Shown here piece by piece: positions 1 through 8,474 of a DNA stretch of 64,000 nt. Both the position numbers and the translations under genes were made by a program. The notes beneath the pieces were generated by a model. It did not search any database, was not told the origin of the DNA, and saw only the letters and a program-made list of their open reading frames with translations. This DNA is from Pseudomonas sp. RIT-PI-r (lineage in GTDB: Bacteria > Pseudomonadota > Gammaproteobacteria > Pseudomonadales > Pseudomonadaceae). The stretch's first letter is position 1. The number at the start of each line of letters is the position of its first letter. The stretch lies in the NCBI RefSeq assembly GCF_001297015.1, contig NZ_LIGE01000013.1, forward strand, positions 62,001-126,000. The letters run 5' to 3'.

Positions 1-225
1 CGAGTTGGAGGAGCCGGTCAGTCCATGCAGCACCAGCACCAGCGGCGCGTCAGCCGTGTGCGGGCCATGCCAGTCGAGGTCGAGGAAGTCGCCGTCCTCA
101 AGCCACAAGCGTTCGCGCTCGCGTTCGATATGCACGGTTTTGCGCCACAGCGGTCCCCACAAGGTTTGCAGGTGTGGATTGCCGAGGCCGAGGGCGGGAG
201 TGAAGCGTTCTGAAGGAGGGGGCAC
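1..225 (-). CDS. YheT-like alpha/beta hydrolase, N-terminal part (cut by window edge)
   Basis: About 75 N-terminal residues are present and the rest lies beyond base 1. The protein reads VPPPSERFTPALGLGNPHLQ, then a LWGPLWRK stretch, and reaches LVLVLHGLTGSS at the window edge. The NPHLQT..WGP motif and the HGLTG oxyanion-hole turn are typical of the YheT (AB-hydrolase 4) family of putative esterases. I chose a GTG start at 225 because a GAGA Shine-Dalgarno-like element lies about 7 bases upstream and the family normally begins a few residues before FTPALGLGN. It lies 64 bp downstream of rsmD on the same strand and may be co-transcribed with it. The substrate is unknown. Confidence 0.75.
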   Translation of the reverse strand, partial: MPPPSERFTPALGLGNPHLQTLWGPLWRKTVHIERERERLWLEDGDFLDLDWHGPHTADAPLVLVLHGLTGSSNS

Positions 226-289
226 GATGATTCTCGATGCAGCGCGGCGGCGCCTCTGGTGAAGCGCGCCGCTTGTTCAGGCCGGTCGG

Positions 290-904
290 TTAACCGGCGA
301 TCTCTGCCATACGTTGCCACAAGGCGTAGTGCACTCGCCCGGATTTCTGCTCACGGTGCAAGCGCCAGTTGCCCGGCAGGCCGAGAATCGAGGGTGCCGT
401 CTCGCTTTCAGTGTAGATCCAAGAATCCGGCGCCAGCCACTGACGCTCTTCAAGCAAGGTGCACACGGCCGGCAGCAGGTTCTGGTTGAACGGCGGGTCG
501 AGGAACACCAGGTCGAACGGTGTTGCGGTCTGGGTTTCCAGATAACGCAGCGCATCGGCGGTCTGTACCTGACCGTTGGTGCAGCGCAGGGTGCCGAGGT
601 GTTCTTTCAGGCTGGAGACGGCAATGATGCTGGCATCCAGCGCCTGGCCCATGGCCGCGCCACGGGACAACGCTTCGAGAAACAGCGCGCCGCTGCCGGC
701 GAACGGGTCGAGCACCTTGGCCCCTTCAACGTACGGCGCGAGCCAGTTGAACAAGGTTTCACGCACGCGATCCGGCGTCGGGCGCAGGCCCGGTGCGTCG
801 GGGAAGCTCAGCTTGCGGCTGCGCCATTGGCCGCCAATGATGCGCAACTGGTTCACACCGTTGTGAACGTTGTGCGCAGGTTTTTTAGGAGAACGAGTTG
901 CCAT
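290..904 (-). CDS. rsmD: 16S rRNA (guanine(966)-N2)-methyltransferase RsmD
   Basis: 204 residues, normal length for RsmD, which methylates N2 of G966 in 16S rRNA of the 30S subunit using SAM. Visible features are the N-terminal LRIIGGQWRSRKL segment, the LRPTPDRVRETLFNWL helix, the SAM-binding loop VLDPFAGSGALFLEALSRGA and the catalytic DPPF motif near residue 136. Its ATG overlaps the stop codon of the preceding M16 gene by one base (TAATG), so the M16 pair and rsmD are probably one translationally coupled operon. Confidence 0.95.
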   Translation of the reverse strand: MATRSPKKPAHNVHNGVNQLRIIGGQWRSRKLSFPDAPGLRPTPDRVRETLFNWLAPYVEGAKVLDPFAGSGALFLEALSRGAAMGQALDASIIAVSSLKEHLGTLRCTNGQVQTADALRYLETQTATPFDLVFLDPPFNQNLLPAVCTLLEERQWLAPDSWIYTESETAPSILGLPGNWRLHREQKSGRVHYALWQRMAEIAG

Positions 905-2394
905 TAATGCTCCGGAACCCCGAGCGGTTGCTCGGCAGGTTTATCAGATGGGGCCGGTAACGGCTTTTGCGGCACGGTTGGACCCGCGGTGACGATGACC
1001 ATTTTGTCCGTGCTCAGGTGTTTGTTCAGGGCGTCGCGAACTTGTTCCACGGTCAGGCTTTGCGACTGACGCATGAAGTCGTCCAGGTAGCTCAGCGGCA
1101 GATTATAGAAGCCCATCGCCCCGAGTTGGCCGACGATATCGGCATTGCTTGCGGTCGACAGCGGGAAGCTGCCGGCCAGTTCGCGCTTGGCGTCGTCGAG
1201 TTCTTTCTGCGTCGGCCCGGTTTTCAGGTAGTCGGCGAGTACGTCCTGCACCAGTTTCAGGGTGCCTTCGCTCATTTCCGCACGGGTCTGCAGATTGATC
1301 ATGAACGGGCCACGGGCCTGCATCGGGCTGAACGCCGAGTACACGCCATAGGTCAGGCCGCGCTTCTCGCGCACTTCGCTCATCAGGCGCGTGCCGAAAC
1401 CGCCGCCACCGAGGATCTGGTTGCCCATCGACAGCGCCGCGTAATCCGGATCGTCACGGTCGATACCGAGTTGCGCGAGCATCAGGTTGGTCTGCTTCGA
1501 CGGAAACTCGATGTGATTAACGCTGGCCTTCGGTTCCTGCGGCTGAGCGATCTTCGCCAACGCCGGCCCTTTCGGCAGGGCCGAGGAGACCTGATTGGCA
1601 ATTGCCTCGGCTTCCGCGCGCGACAGATCGCCGACCAGCGCGATCACCGCGTTGCCGGCCGCGTAGGCCTTGGCGTGGAATTCACGCAATTGCGCGAGGG
1701 TGATCTTCGGTACGCTCTGCGGATTACCGTCGCTGGAATGCGCGTACGGGTGATCGCCGTACAGACGCTTCATCAGCTCAAGGCTGGCGAGTTTGCCGGG
1801 GTTCTGTTTCTGGTATTCGAATCCGGCGAGCATCTGGTTCTTGATGCGTGCGAAGGAGTCGGCGGGGAAGGTCGGTTTGCCGATGACTTCCGAGAACAGC
1901 TTCAAGGCCGGTTCGCGTTTGTCGGCAGCACTCAGGCTGCGCAACGAAGCCAGCGCCATGTCCTTGAAAGCACCGTTGCCGAAATCCGCACCGAGACCTT
2001 CAAAGCCCTGCGCGATGGCGCCGACGTCTTTGCCGGCAACACCTTCGTTGAGCATCGCATTGGTCAGCACCGCCAGGCCCGAGGCGCTGCCGTCCTGGCT
2101 GCTGCCGGCGGCGAAGATCAGGCGCATGTCGAACATCGGCAGTTCGTGGGCTTCGACGAACAGCACTTTGGCGCCTTCGGCGGTGCTCCAGGTCTGCACG
2201 TCGAGCTTGCGGCTGGCCGGGGCTTTGCCGTCGAGTTCGGTGAGTGATTGCAGCTTCTGGCTGGACTTGGCGTTGTCGAGGGCTTCACTGGCTTTGCTGT
2301 CAGCACTTGGCGACAGATAGAAAGCCGTCGAGCCGATCACCGCAATGGCGATCAGGCCGAGCAGCATCAGGCGTGGGGATTTGCGCTCACTCAT
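904..2394 (-). CDS. M16-family zinc peptidase homologue lacking the active-site motif (partner subunit)
   Basis: 496 residues with an N-terminal membrane anchor or uncleaved signal (residues about 9-27) and two M16 peptidase-like halves. The position that carries HxxEH in active M16 enzymes reads GLAVLTNAMLNEG, so both zinc-binding histidines are missing and the subunit should be inactive by itself. The C-terminal half keeps the R/Y-type substrate-binding signature (EVREKRGLTYGVYSAF). It overlaps the 3' end of the active M16 gene upstream by 8 bases. Such active/inactive pairs usually form a heterodimer, with this subunit recognising substrate. The periplasmic location is inferred from the N-terminus. 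Confidence 0.88.
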   Translation of the reverse strand: MSERKSPRLMLLGLIAIAVIGSTAFYLSPSADSKASEALDNAKSSQKLQSLTELDGKAPASRKLDVQTWSTAEGAKVLFVEAHELPMFDMRLIFAAGSSQDGSASGLAVLTNAMLNEGVAGKDVGAIAQGFEGLGADFGNGAFKDMALASLRSLSAADKREPALKLFSEVIGKPTFPADSFARIKNQMLAGFEYQKQNPGKLASLELMKRLYGDHPYAHSSDGNPQSVPKITLAQLREFHAKAYAAGNAVIALVGDLSRAEAEAIANQVSSALPKGPALAKIAQPQEPKASVNHIEFPSKQTNLMLAQLGIDRDDPDYAALSMGNQILGGGGFGTRLMSEVREKRGLTYGVYSAFSPMQARGPFMINLQTRAEMSEGTLKLVQDVLADYLKTGPTQKELDDAKRELAGSFPLSTASNADIVGQLGAMGFYNLPLSYLDDFMRQSQSLTVEQVRDALNKHLSTDKMVIVTAGPTVPQKPLPAPSDKPAEQPLGVPEH

Positions 2395-3742
2395 GAGTCG
2401 TCTCCAGTGGCAGGACGTGGGCGACGCTGAGACGTTCTCGGGTGAAATACAGCTTGGCGGCGTTCTGGATGTCTTGCGGGGTCACGCTTTCCAGATCGGC
2501 GAGTTCGGTGTCCATCAGTTTCCACGACAGGCCGACGGTTTCCAGTTGACCAATCGCCGTGGCCTGGCTGGTGATCGAATCGCGTTCGAAGACCAGACCG
2601 GCAATTACTTGCGCACGCACGCGCTCCAGTTCTTCGGCGGACGGCGCGGTGGTTTTCAGCTGTTCGAGCAGTTTCCACAGACCGGCCTCGGCTTGCGCCA
2701 TGGTCTTTTTCTTCTGCGTGTTCGGGGTTGCCGACAAGGTGAACAGGCTGTCGCCACGGGTGTAGGCGTCGTAGTTCGACGAACCGCCGGAGACCAGCTC
2801 TTCGCCGCGCTCCAGTTGCGTCGGAATGCGACCGCTGTAACCGCCGTCGAGCAGTGCCGAGATCAGGCGCAGGGCGTTGACCGAGCGTTTGTCTTCAGCC
2901 GTGGCAATGCTTGGTACGTTGAAACCGAGCATCAGGCTAGGCAATTGCGTCTGCACATGCAGGGTGATCTGGCGTTCGCCCGGTTCAGCCAATTCCAGTG
3001 GTTTTTTTGCCGGCGGCACGTCGCGCTTGGCGATCGGGCCGAAGTAGCGTTGGGCGAGGGTTTTGACTTCGTCCGGGGTGACGTCGCCGACCACCACCAG
3101 TGTGGCGTTGTTCGGCACATACCAGGATTGATACCAGTGGCGCAGCTCTTCGACCTTCATGCGGTCGAGGTCAGCCATCCAGCCGATGGTCGGCGTGTGG
3201 TAGCCGCTGGCCGGATAGGCCATGGCCTTGTAGCGCTCGTAAGCCTTGGACATCGGCTTGTCATCAGTGCGCAAGCGGCGCTCTTCCTTGATGACTTCGA
3301 TTTCCTTGGCGAACTCGTCGGCCGGCAGACGCAGATTGGCCATGCGGTCGGCTTCCAGTTCAAACGCCACGCCCAGACGGTCGCGGGCCAGCACCTGGTA
3401 ATAAGCAGTGAAGTCGTCGCTGGTGAAGGCGTTCTCTTCTGCGCCCAGATCACGCAGGATCAACGAGGCTTCGCCGGGACCGACTTTCTCGCTGCCCTTG
3501 AACATCATGTGCTCGAGCGCGTGGGACAGACCGGTCTGGCCCGGAGTTTCGTAGCTGGAGCCGACCTTGTACCAGACCTGCGAGACCACCACTGGCGCGC
3601 GATGGTCTTCGCGCACGACGACCTTGAGGCCGTTGTCGAGGGTAAATTCGTGGGTCGGTTGCGGGTCGGCCGCCAGGGCCGAAAGGGGCAGGCAGACTGT
3701 GCTGAGCAGCAGGCCTGCAGCGCGGCGGGCTAGAGCATTCAT
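2387..3742 (-). CDS. M16-family zinc metallopeptidase, catalytic subunit (periplasmic)
   Basis: 451 residues from the ATG at 3742, which gives a clear signal peptide ending at ALAAD. An in-frame extension to 3880 is possible but carries no signal and is unlikely. Near residue 70 it has GLSHALEHMMFKGS, the inverted zinc motif HxxEH, followed about 75 residues on by EIEVIKEERR, which supplies the third zinc ligand. It is therefore an active pitrilysin/insulinase-type endopeptidase. The inactive M16 partner starts inside its last codons, and rsmD follows. It is divergent from ftsY. The natural substrate is not evident. Confidence 0.9.
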   Translation of the reverse strand: MNALARRAAGLLLSTVCLPLSALAADPQPTHEFTLDNGLKVVVREDHRAPVVVSQVWYKVGSSYETPGQTGLSHALEHMMFKGSEKVGPGEASLILRDLGAEENAFTSDDFTAYYQVLARDRLGVAFELEADRMANLRLPADEFAKEIEVIKEERRLRTDDKPMSKAYERYKAMAYPASGYHTPTIGWMADLDRMKVEELRHWYQSWYVPNNATLVVVGDVTPDEVKTLAQRYFGPIAKRDVPPAKKPLELAEPGERQITLHVQTQLPSLMLGFNVPSIATAEDKRSVNALRLISALLDGGYSGRIPTQLERGEELVSGGSSNYDAYTRGDSLFTLSATPNTQKKKTMAQAEAGLWKLLEQLKTTAPSAEELERVRAQVIAGLVFERDSITSQATAIGQLETVGLSWKLMDTELADLESVTPQDIQNAAKLYFTRERLSVAHVLPLETTHE

Positions 3743-4087
3743 TCGTTTTTTAACCTGTTGGGCTGCCCGCTTGGTCTTAGCGTCGGCGGGCGAGAGGGTG
3801 CTAGGATACTGATCCGTTTTACTGGCGGCCACGCCTATCAAGCCACTGATCGGTCGATAGGTTGTATGGGTTCCCGGCATAAGCTTTGAGTTTGTCAGCT
3901 AAACTCTGCGTTTTCGCCGAAGATGCCGTTCCAGTCCTTCGTATTAATCGACCTTTGAGGTGCCTCTGGCGCCTCGACAAAATGTTGCGCGTGAACAAGC
4001 TGGATGAAACACAGTCTGTTCTGCATCGAATATTTATTTGCCGGGGCGCCCTTATGGCGCGTCGCTACCGTGAGATAGCCGTCCTCC
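3743..4087. other. 345-bp divergent intergenic region between the M16 peptidase gene and ftsY
   Basis: No gene is convincing here. It must hold the promoters of both divergent transcription units. The only clear structure is a short hairpin at 3957-3975, with 8-bp arms (GAGGTGCC and GGCGCCTC, one G-T pair) and a 3-base loop, in the ftsY leader. No good Shine-Dalgarno sequence is seen directly before the ftsY ATG; the bases there read GTCCTCC. Confidence 0.5.
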
Positions 4088-5635
4088 ATGTTTGGTTCCA
4101 ACGACGACAAGAAGACCCCAGCTGCGGCTGGCGAGAAGAAAAGCCTGTTCGGATGGCTGCGTAAGAAACCGCAGGAACCCGTCGTCGAACAGCCGCCCGC
4201 GATTCCTGTGCCTGCGCCGGAACCTGCTCCGGTTATAGAAGAAGAGCCGGCACCGATCGTTCTGCCGATTGCCGAACCGGTGCTGCAACCGGTTGAGCCG
4301 GAACCAGAGCCGGAAGCGCCAGTGGCTGCAGAATTGCCGTTGACCCCGGCGGTCGAGCCGTGGCTGACCTTGCCTGTGGCGGAAGAGCCGGTGGCGTTGG
4401 GTGAAGAGGCTGCGCCGCACGTTACGCCAGTGATCCCTGCGCCTGCTGCGTTTGTGCCTGAAGTGGCGCCGGCGCCAGTGGTTGAGCCGATCATCGAGCC
4501 TGCGACCGTTGTGGCTGAAGCTGCTCCTGAAATTATTGCGCCTGAGCCTGTTGCTCCGGTCGTTGTTGCTCCTGTTGCTCCAGTCGTGCAACAGCCCGAG
4601 CCGGCACCGGCACCTGCACCTGCTCCCGTAGTTGCCGCTCCAGTCGTGCCGGTCGAAGTGGTTGCCGAAGCCTCCATCGAAGCCCCGCGCACCGAAGAAA
4701 CCAAAGCCGGCTTCTTCGCCCGTCTCAAGCAAGGCCTGTCGAAAACCAGCGCCAGCATCGGCGAGGGCATGGCCAGCCTGTTTCTCGGCCGCAAAACCAT
4801 CGACGACGATCTGCTCGATGACCTCGAAACCCGTCTGCTCACCGCCGACGTTGGTGTCGAAGCCACTACGCAGATCATCCAGCGCCTGACCCAGAAGGTC
4901 GCCCGCAAAGAGCTGGCCGACGCCGACGCACTGTACAAATCCCTGCAGGCCGAATTGGCCGCGATGCTCAAACCGGTCGAACAGCCGCTGAAAATCGCTT
5001 CGCAGAACAAACCGTTCGTGATTCTGGTGGTCGGCGTCAACGGCGCTGGCAAAACCACCACCATCGGCAAACTGGCGAAGAAACTGCAACTGGAAGGCAA
5101 GAAAGTCATGCTCGCCGCCGGTGACACTTTCCGCGCCGCAGCTGTTGAGCAGTTGCAGGTCTGGGGTGAGCGCAACAAGATTCCGGTGATCGCCCAGCAC
5201 ACCGGCGCCGACTCGGCTTCGGTGATCTTCGACGCCGTGCAGGCGGCCAAGGCCCGTGGCATCGACGTATTGATTGCCGACACCGCCGGTCGTCTGCACA
5301 CCAAAGACAACCTGATGGAAGAGCTGAAAAAGGTTCGCCGGGTGATCGGCAAGCTCGACGCCGACGCGCCGCACGAAGTGCTGCTGGTGCTCGACGCGGG
5401 TACTGGCCAGAACGCCATCAACCAGGCCAAGCAATTCAACCAGACCGTCGAACTGACCGGTCTGGCGCTGACCAAGCTCGACGGTACCGCCAAGGGCGGG
5501 GTGATCTTCGCCCTGGCCAAGCAGTTCGGCTTGCCGATCCGCTACATCGGCGTCGGTGAAGGCATCGACGACTTGCGTACCTTTGAAGCCGAACCCTTTG
5601 TCCAGGCACTGTTTGCCGAGCGGGAGCGTTCATGA
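4088..5635 (+). CDS. ftsY: signal recognition particle receptor FtsY
   Basis: 515 residues. FtsY is the membrane-associated GTPase that docks SRP-ribosome complexes at the Sec translocon. Residues about 25-200 are a long low-complexity Pro/Glu/Ala/Val-rich acidic A-domain after an amphipathic basic N-terminus (SLFGWLRKK) that can bind membrane. The NG domain follows: GVNGAGKTTTIGKLA (G1, about residue 316), DTFRAAAVEQL, DTAGR (about 397) and TKLDGTAKGG (about 462). It overlaps ftsE by 4 bases, the conserved ftsYEX operon. Confidence 0.97.
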   Translation: MFGSNDDKKTPAAAGEKKSLFGWLRKKPQEPVVEQPPAIPVPAPEPAPVIEEEPAPIVLPIAEPVLQPVEPEPEPEAPVAAELPLTPAVEPWLTLPVAEEPVALGEEAAPHVTPVIPAPAAFVPEVAPAPVVEPIIEPATVVAEAAPEIIAPEPVAPVVVAPVAPVVQQPEPAPAPAPAPVVAAPVVPVEVVAEASIEAPRTEETKAGFFARLKQGLSKTSASIGEGMASLFLGRKTIDDDLLDDLETRLLTADVGVEATTQIIQRLTQKVARKELADADALYKSLQAELAAMLKPVEQPLKIASQNKPFVILVVGVNGAGKTTTIGKLAKKLQLEGKKVMLAAGDTFRAAAVEQLQVWGERNKIPVIAQHTGADSASVIFDAVQAAKARGIDVLIADTAGRLHTKDNLMEELKKVRRVIGKLDADAPHEVLLVLDAGTGQNAINQAKQFNQTVELTGLALTKLDGTAKGGVIFALAKQFGLPIRYIGVGEGIDDLRTFEAEPFVQALFAERERS

Positions 5636-6303
5636 TTCGTTTCGAACAGGTCGGTAAACGCTACCCGAACGGTCACGTCGGCTTGCATGAGCTGAGCTTT
5701 CGAGTCCGTCGTGGCGAGTTCTTGTTTGTCACCGGCCACTCCGGTGCCGGTAAATCCACCTTGTTGCGCCTGTTGCTGGCAATGGAGCGTCCGACCAGCG
5801 GCAAACTGCTGCTGGCCGGGCAAGACCTGAGCACCATCAGCAACGCGCAGATTCCGTTCCTGCGCCGGCAGATCGGCGTGGTGTTCCAGAATCACCAGTT
5901 ACTGTTCGATCGCACCGTGTTCAACAACGTCGCCTTGCCGCTGCAGATTCTCGGGCTGTCCAAGGCCGAAATCGCCAAACGTGTCGATTCGGCGCTGGAG
6001 CGCGTGGCGCTGTCGGATAAAACCGATCTGTACCCGGGCGATCTGTCCACCGGTCAACAACAGCGTGTCGGCATTGCCCGCGCCATCGTTCACCGCCCGG
6101 CCTTGCTGTTGGCGGACGAACCGACCGGTAACCTCGACCCGCGTCTGGCGGCGGAAATCATGGGCGTGTTCGAAGATATCAATCGGCTGGGCACCAGCGT
6201 GCTGATCGCCAGTCACGACCTGGCGCTGATCGCGCGCATGCGCCACCGTATGCTCACCCTGCAACGTGGCCGATTGATCGGCGACGGGGAGGCCGGGGTA
6301 TGA
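5632..6303 (+). CDS. ftsE: cell division ATP-binding protein FtsE
   Basis: 223 residues, the usual length. FtsE is the ATPase of the FtsEX divisome complex, which drives septal peptidoglycan hydrolase activation. It shows Walker A GHSGAGKST (about residue 36), the Q-loop VVFQNHQLL, the ABC signature LSTGQQQR (about 138), Walker B LLLADEPTGNLD (about 158) and the H-loop IASHD. The start codon lies in a 4-base overlap with ftsY and the stop in a 4-base overlap with ftsX, implying translational coupling. Confidence 0.97.
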   Translation: MIRFEQVGKRYPNGHVGLHELSFRVRRGEFLFVTGHSGAGKSTLLRLLLAMERPTSGKLLLAGQDLSTISNAQIPFLRRQIGVVFQNHQLLFDRTVFNNVALPLQILGLSKAEIAKRVDSALERVALSDKTDLYPGDLSTGQQQRVGIARAIVHRPALLLADEPTGNLDPRLAAEIMGVFEDINRLGTSVLIASHDLALIARMRHRMLTLQRGRLIGDGEAGV

Positions 6304-7325
6304 GTGCGACACGCAGTCCCAAGGTTTCCGAACGCGTGGCCCCGAAAGCCGCCGACCCGCAGCCGCCGAAGAAGAAAAAGCACGACGATGACGATGGCCC
6401 GGATTTCGCCACACTGTTTCGTGCGTGGATCGAAAGCCATCGCGCCAGTCTGCTCGACAGCCTGCGTCGTCTCGGCAAGCAGCCGATCGGCAGCTTCTTC
6501 ACGTGCATGGTGATGGCGGTGGCGTTGAGCCTGCCGATGGGGCTTTCGCTGTTGCTCAACAACGTCGAGCGTCTCGGCGGTTCGTGGCAGCGAGCGGCGC
6601 AGATCTCGCTGTACCTGCAACTCGACGCCAGCCCGCAGCAGGGCGAATCGTTGCGTGAGCAGATCAAGGGCATGCCCGGTGTAGCTGATGCTGAATATGT
6701 CGGCCGCGATCAGGCGCTGGAAGAGTTCCAGCAGCAGTCCGGGCTGGGTGAAGCCCTGCGCGAGCTGCCGGAGAACCCGTTGCCGGGCGTGGTGCTGGTC
6801 ACCCCGAACGAAGTCGACAAGCCGACCCTGGAAGCATTAAGACAAAAACTTTCCGAGCTGCCCAAGGTACAACAGGCGCAACTTGATCTAGTCTGGGTCG
6901 AGCGTCTGGCCGCCATCCTCAAGCTCGGCGATCGTTTTGTCTTCGGTTTGACGGTGCTTTTGGTTTCTGCATTACTTTTGGTGATAGGCAATACCATTCG
7001 TCTTCATATTGAAAACCGCCGCACCGAGATAGAAGTGATTAAACTCGTCGGCGGCACTGACAGCTATGTGCGACGTCCCTTCCTTTATATGGGGGCGTTG
7101 TATGGCTTCGGTGCGGGACTGTTGTCCTGGGGTGTGTTGGCGTTCGGCCTGAACTGGCTGAACGACGCGGTGGTTGGGCTGGCCGGCTTGTACGGCAGTG
7201 ATTTCGCGCTGGCCGGAGTGCCAGTTGCCGACGGTCTGTCGCTCTTGCTTGGCGCGGTGCTGTTGGGTTATATCGGTGCATGGATTGCAGTCGCACGCCA
7301 TCTCAGGGAGCTGGCGCCGAAGTAG
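6300..7325 (+). CDS. ftsX: cell division protein FtsX
   Basis: 341 residues, the membrane partner of FtsE. A charged cytoplasmic N-terminus containing PPKKKKHDDDD precedes TM1 at about 66-87. A periplasmic loop of about 130 residues with a PLPGVVLVTP segment follows, then three further membrane helices at about 217-238, 263-285 and 305-330. This is the FtsX/permease topology with one large periplasmic loop that contacts hydrolase activators. Last gene of ftsYEX; rpoH starts 114 bp downstream. Confidence 0.96.
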   Translation: MSATRSPKVSERVAPKAADPQPPKKKKHDDDDGPDFATLFRAWIESHRASLLDSLRRLGKQPIGSFFTCMVMAVALSLPMGLSLLLNNVERLGGSWQRAAQISLYLQLDASPQQGESLREQIKGMPGVADAEYVGRDQALEEFQQQSGLGEALRELPENPLPGVVLVTPNEVDKPTLEALRQKLSELPKVQQAQLDLVWVERLAAILKLGDRFVFGLTVLLVSALLLVIGNTIRLHIENRRTEIEVIKLVGGTDSYVRRPFLYMGALYGFGAGLLSWGVLAFGLNWLNDAVVGLAGLYGSDFALAGVPVADGLSLLLGAVLLGYIGAWIAVARHLRELAPK

Positions 7326-7342
7326 AATCTTTTTTGCGCGTG

Positions 7343-7394
7343 ATTGACCTCGCGGTTTTTTGGGAACTTGTATCTGAGTTCCCGGTCAATTTTT
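7343..7394 (+). terminator. possible ftsX terminator or structured rpoH leader
   Basis: ATTGACC at 7343-7349 pairs with GGTCAAT at 7384-7390, and inside it GGGAACT at 7362-7368 pairs with AGTTCCC at 7377-7383. The outer arm is followed by a short T-run. This could end ftsX transcription or be a regulatory fold in the rpoH 5' untranslated region. Sequence alone does not decide between them. Confidence 0.4.
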
Positions 7395-7439
7395 CGCAGT
7401 GCTGAGAAGCACGAGTATGTAAGTGGGAGGTTTTTTCGT

Positions 7440-8294
7440 ATGACCAATTCTTTGCAACCTGCGTATGCGTTGGTTCCGGGTGCGAACCTGGAAGCTTACG
7501 TGCACACCGTCAACAGCATTCCATTGCTGACGCCGGAGCAGGAGCGTGAACTGGCCGAGAGTCTCTACTATGAGCAGGATTTGGGGGCGGCTCGGCAGAT
7601 GGTGCTCGCCCACCTGCGTTTTGTCGTACACATTGCCCGTAGCTATTCCGGCTACGGTCTGGCTCAGGCTGACCTGATCCAGGAAGGTAACGTCGGCCTG
7701 ATGAAGGCCGTTAAGCGCTTCAACCCGGAAATGGGTGTGCGTCTGGTGTCGTTCGCCGTGCACTGGATCAAGGCGGAAATTCACGAGTTCATCCTGCGCA
7801 ACTGGCGCATTGTGAAAGTCGCGACCACCAAGGCCCAGCGCAAGCTGTTCTTCAACCTGCGCAGCCAGAAGAAACGTCTGGCGTGGCTGAACAACGAGGA
7901 AGTCCACCGTGTGGCGGAAAGCCTCGGCGTCGAGCCGCGGGAAGTGCGCGAGATGGAAAGTCGCCTGACCGGCCATGATATGGCCTTCGACCCGGCTGCT
8001 GAAGCCGACGACGACAGCGCTTTCCAGTCGCCGGCCAATTACCTGGAAGACCACCGGTACGACCCGGCGCGTCAACTGGAAGATGCCGACTGGAGCGACA
8101 ACTCCAACAGCAACCTGCACGAAGCACTGGAAGTGCTGGACGAACGCAGCCGCGACATCCTCTACCAGCGCTGGCTGGCAGAAGAGAAAGCCACGCTGCA
8201 CGACCTGGCGCAGAAGTACAACGTGTCGGCCGAGCGGATCCGTCAGCTCGAGAAGAGCGCGATGAACAAGCTCAAGTTGTCGATCGCCGCCTAA
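7440..8294 (+). CDS. rpoH: RNA polymerase heat-shock sigma factor RpoH (sigma-32)
   Basis: 284 residues from the ATG at 7440, which has a GGGAGG Shine-Dalgarno 9 bases upstream. Region 2 carries [19 protein letters not shown] and the core/-10 recognition helix [20 protein letters not shown]. The diagnostic RpoH box QRKLFFNLR is near residue 133. Region 4.2 has the [23 protein letters not shown]. It directs transcription of chaperone and protease genes after protein-folding stress. Its position after ftsX is conserved in gammaproteobacteria. A strong terminator follows 18 bp downstream. Confidence 0.97.
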   Translation: MTNSLQPAYALVPGANLEAYVHTVNSIPLLTPEQERELAESLYYEQDLGAARQMVLAHLRFVVHIARSYSGYGLAQADLIQEGNVGLMKAVKRFNPEMGVRLVSFAVHWIKAEIHEFILRNWRIVKVATTKAQRKLFFNLRSQKKRLAWLNNEEVHRVAESLGVEPREVREMESRLTGHDMAFDPAAEADDDSAFQSPANYLEDHRYDPARQLEDADWSDNSNSNLHEALEVLDERSRDILYQRWLAEEKATLHDLAQKYNVSAERIRQLEKSAMNKLKLSIAA

Positions 8295-8312
8295 CCGGCG
8301 AGCAGGCAACAA

Positions 8313-8346
8313 AAAACGCCCCGATCAGCGATGATCGGGGCGTTTT
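8313..8346 (+). terminator. rho-independent terminator of rpoH
   Basis: A 14-bp stem (8313-8326 with 8333-8346, core CGCCCCGATC/GATCGGGGCG) with a 6-base loop AGCGAT. It has T-runs on both sides, so it can also act on transcripts coming from the other strand. Confidence 0.9.
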
Positions 8347-8370
8347 CATTTCTGCTTCGCCACAAACCAA

Positions 8371-8459
8371 TGTAGGAGTAAGCCTTCTCGCGATAGCGGT
8401 GTGACAGTCAGCATTGCCGTCACTGATGTACCGCTATCGCGAGCAGGCTCACTCCTACA
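8371..8459. repeat. REP pair (family A)
   Basis: Inverted pair of TGTAGGAGTAAGCCTTCTCG-type units around about 20 unique bases, between the convergent rpoH and mtgA genes. The inner arms are CGCGATAGCGGT and ACCGCTATCGCG. Same family as the copies at 12493, 26871, 30582, 39164 and 49596. Confidence 0.85.
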
Positions 8460-8474
8460 TTTAACTCCTCGGTG

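Noticed and set aside
967..2247. A 426-residue plus-strand frame inside the M16 genes
   Set aside because: Antisense of a clear M16 coding sequence. His/Gln/Arg-rich composition is typical of antisense reading in high-GC DNA.
3743..3880. N-terminal extension of the catalytic M16 protein
   Set aside because: The extension has no signal peptide, and the internal ATG at 3742 begins a proper one.
3895..5520. A 541-residue frame on the minus strand across ftsY
   Set aside because: It is the antisense of the Pro/Ala/Glu-rich ftsY A-domain; its translation is a Ser/Thr/Gly/Ala low-complexity string and no family is visible.
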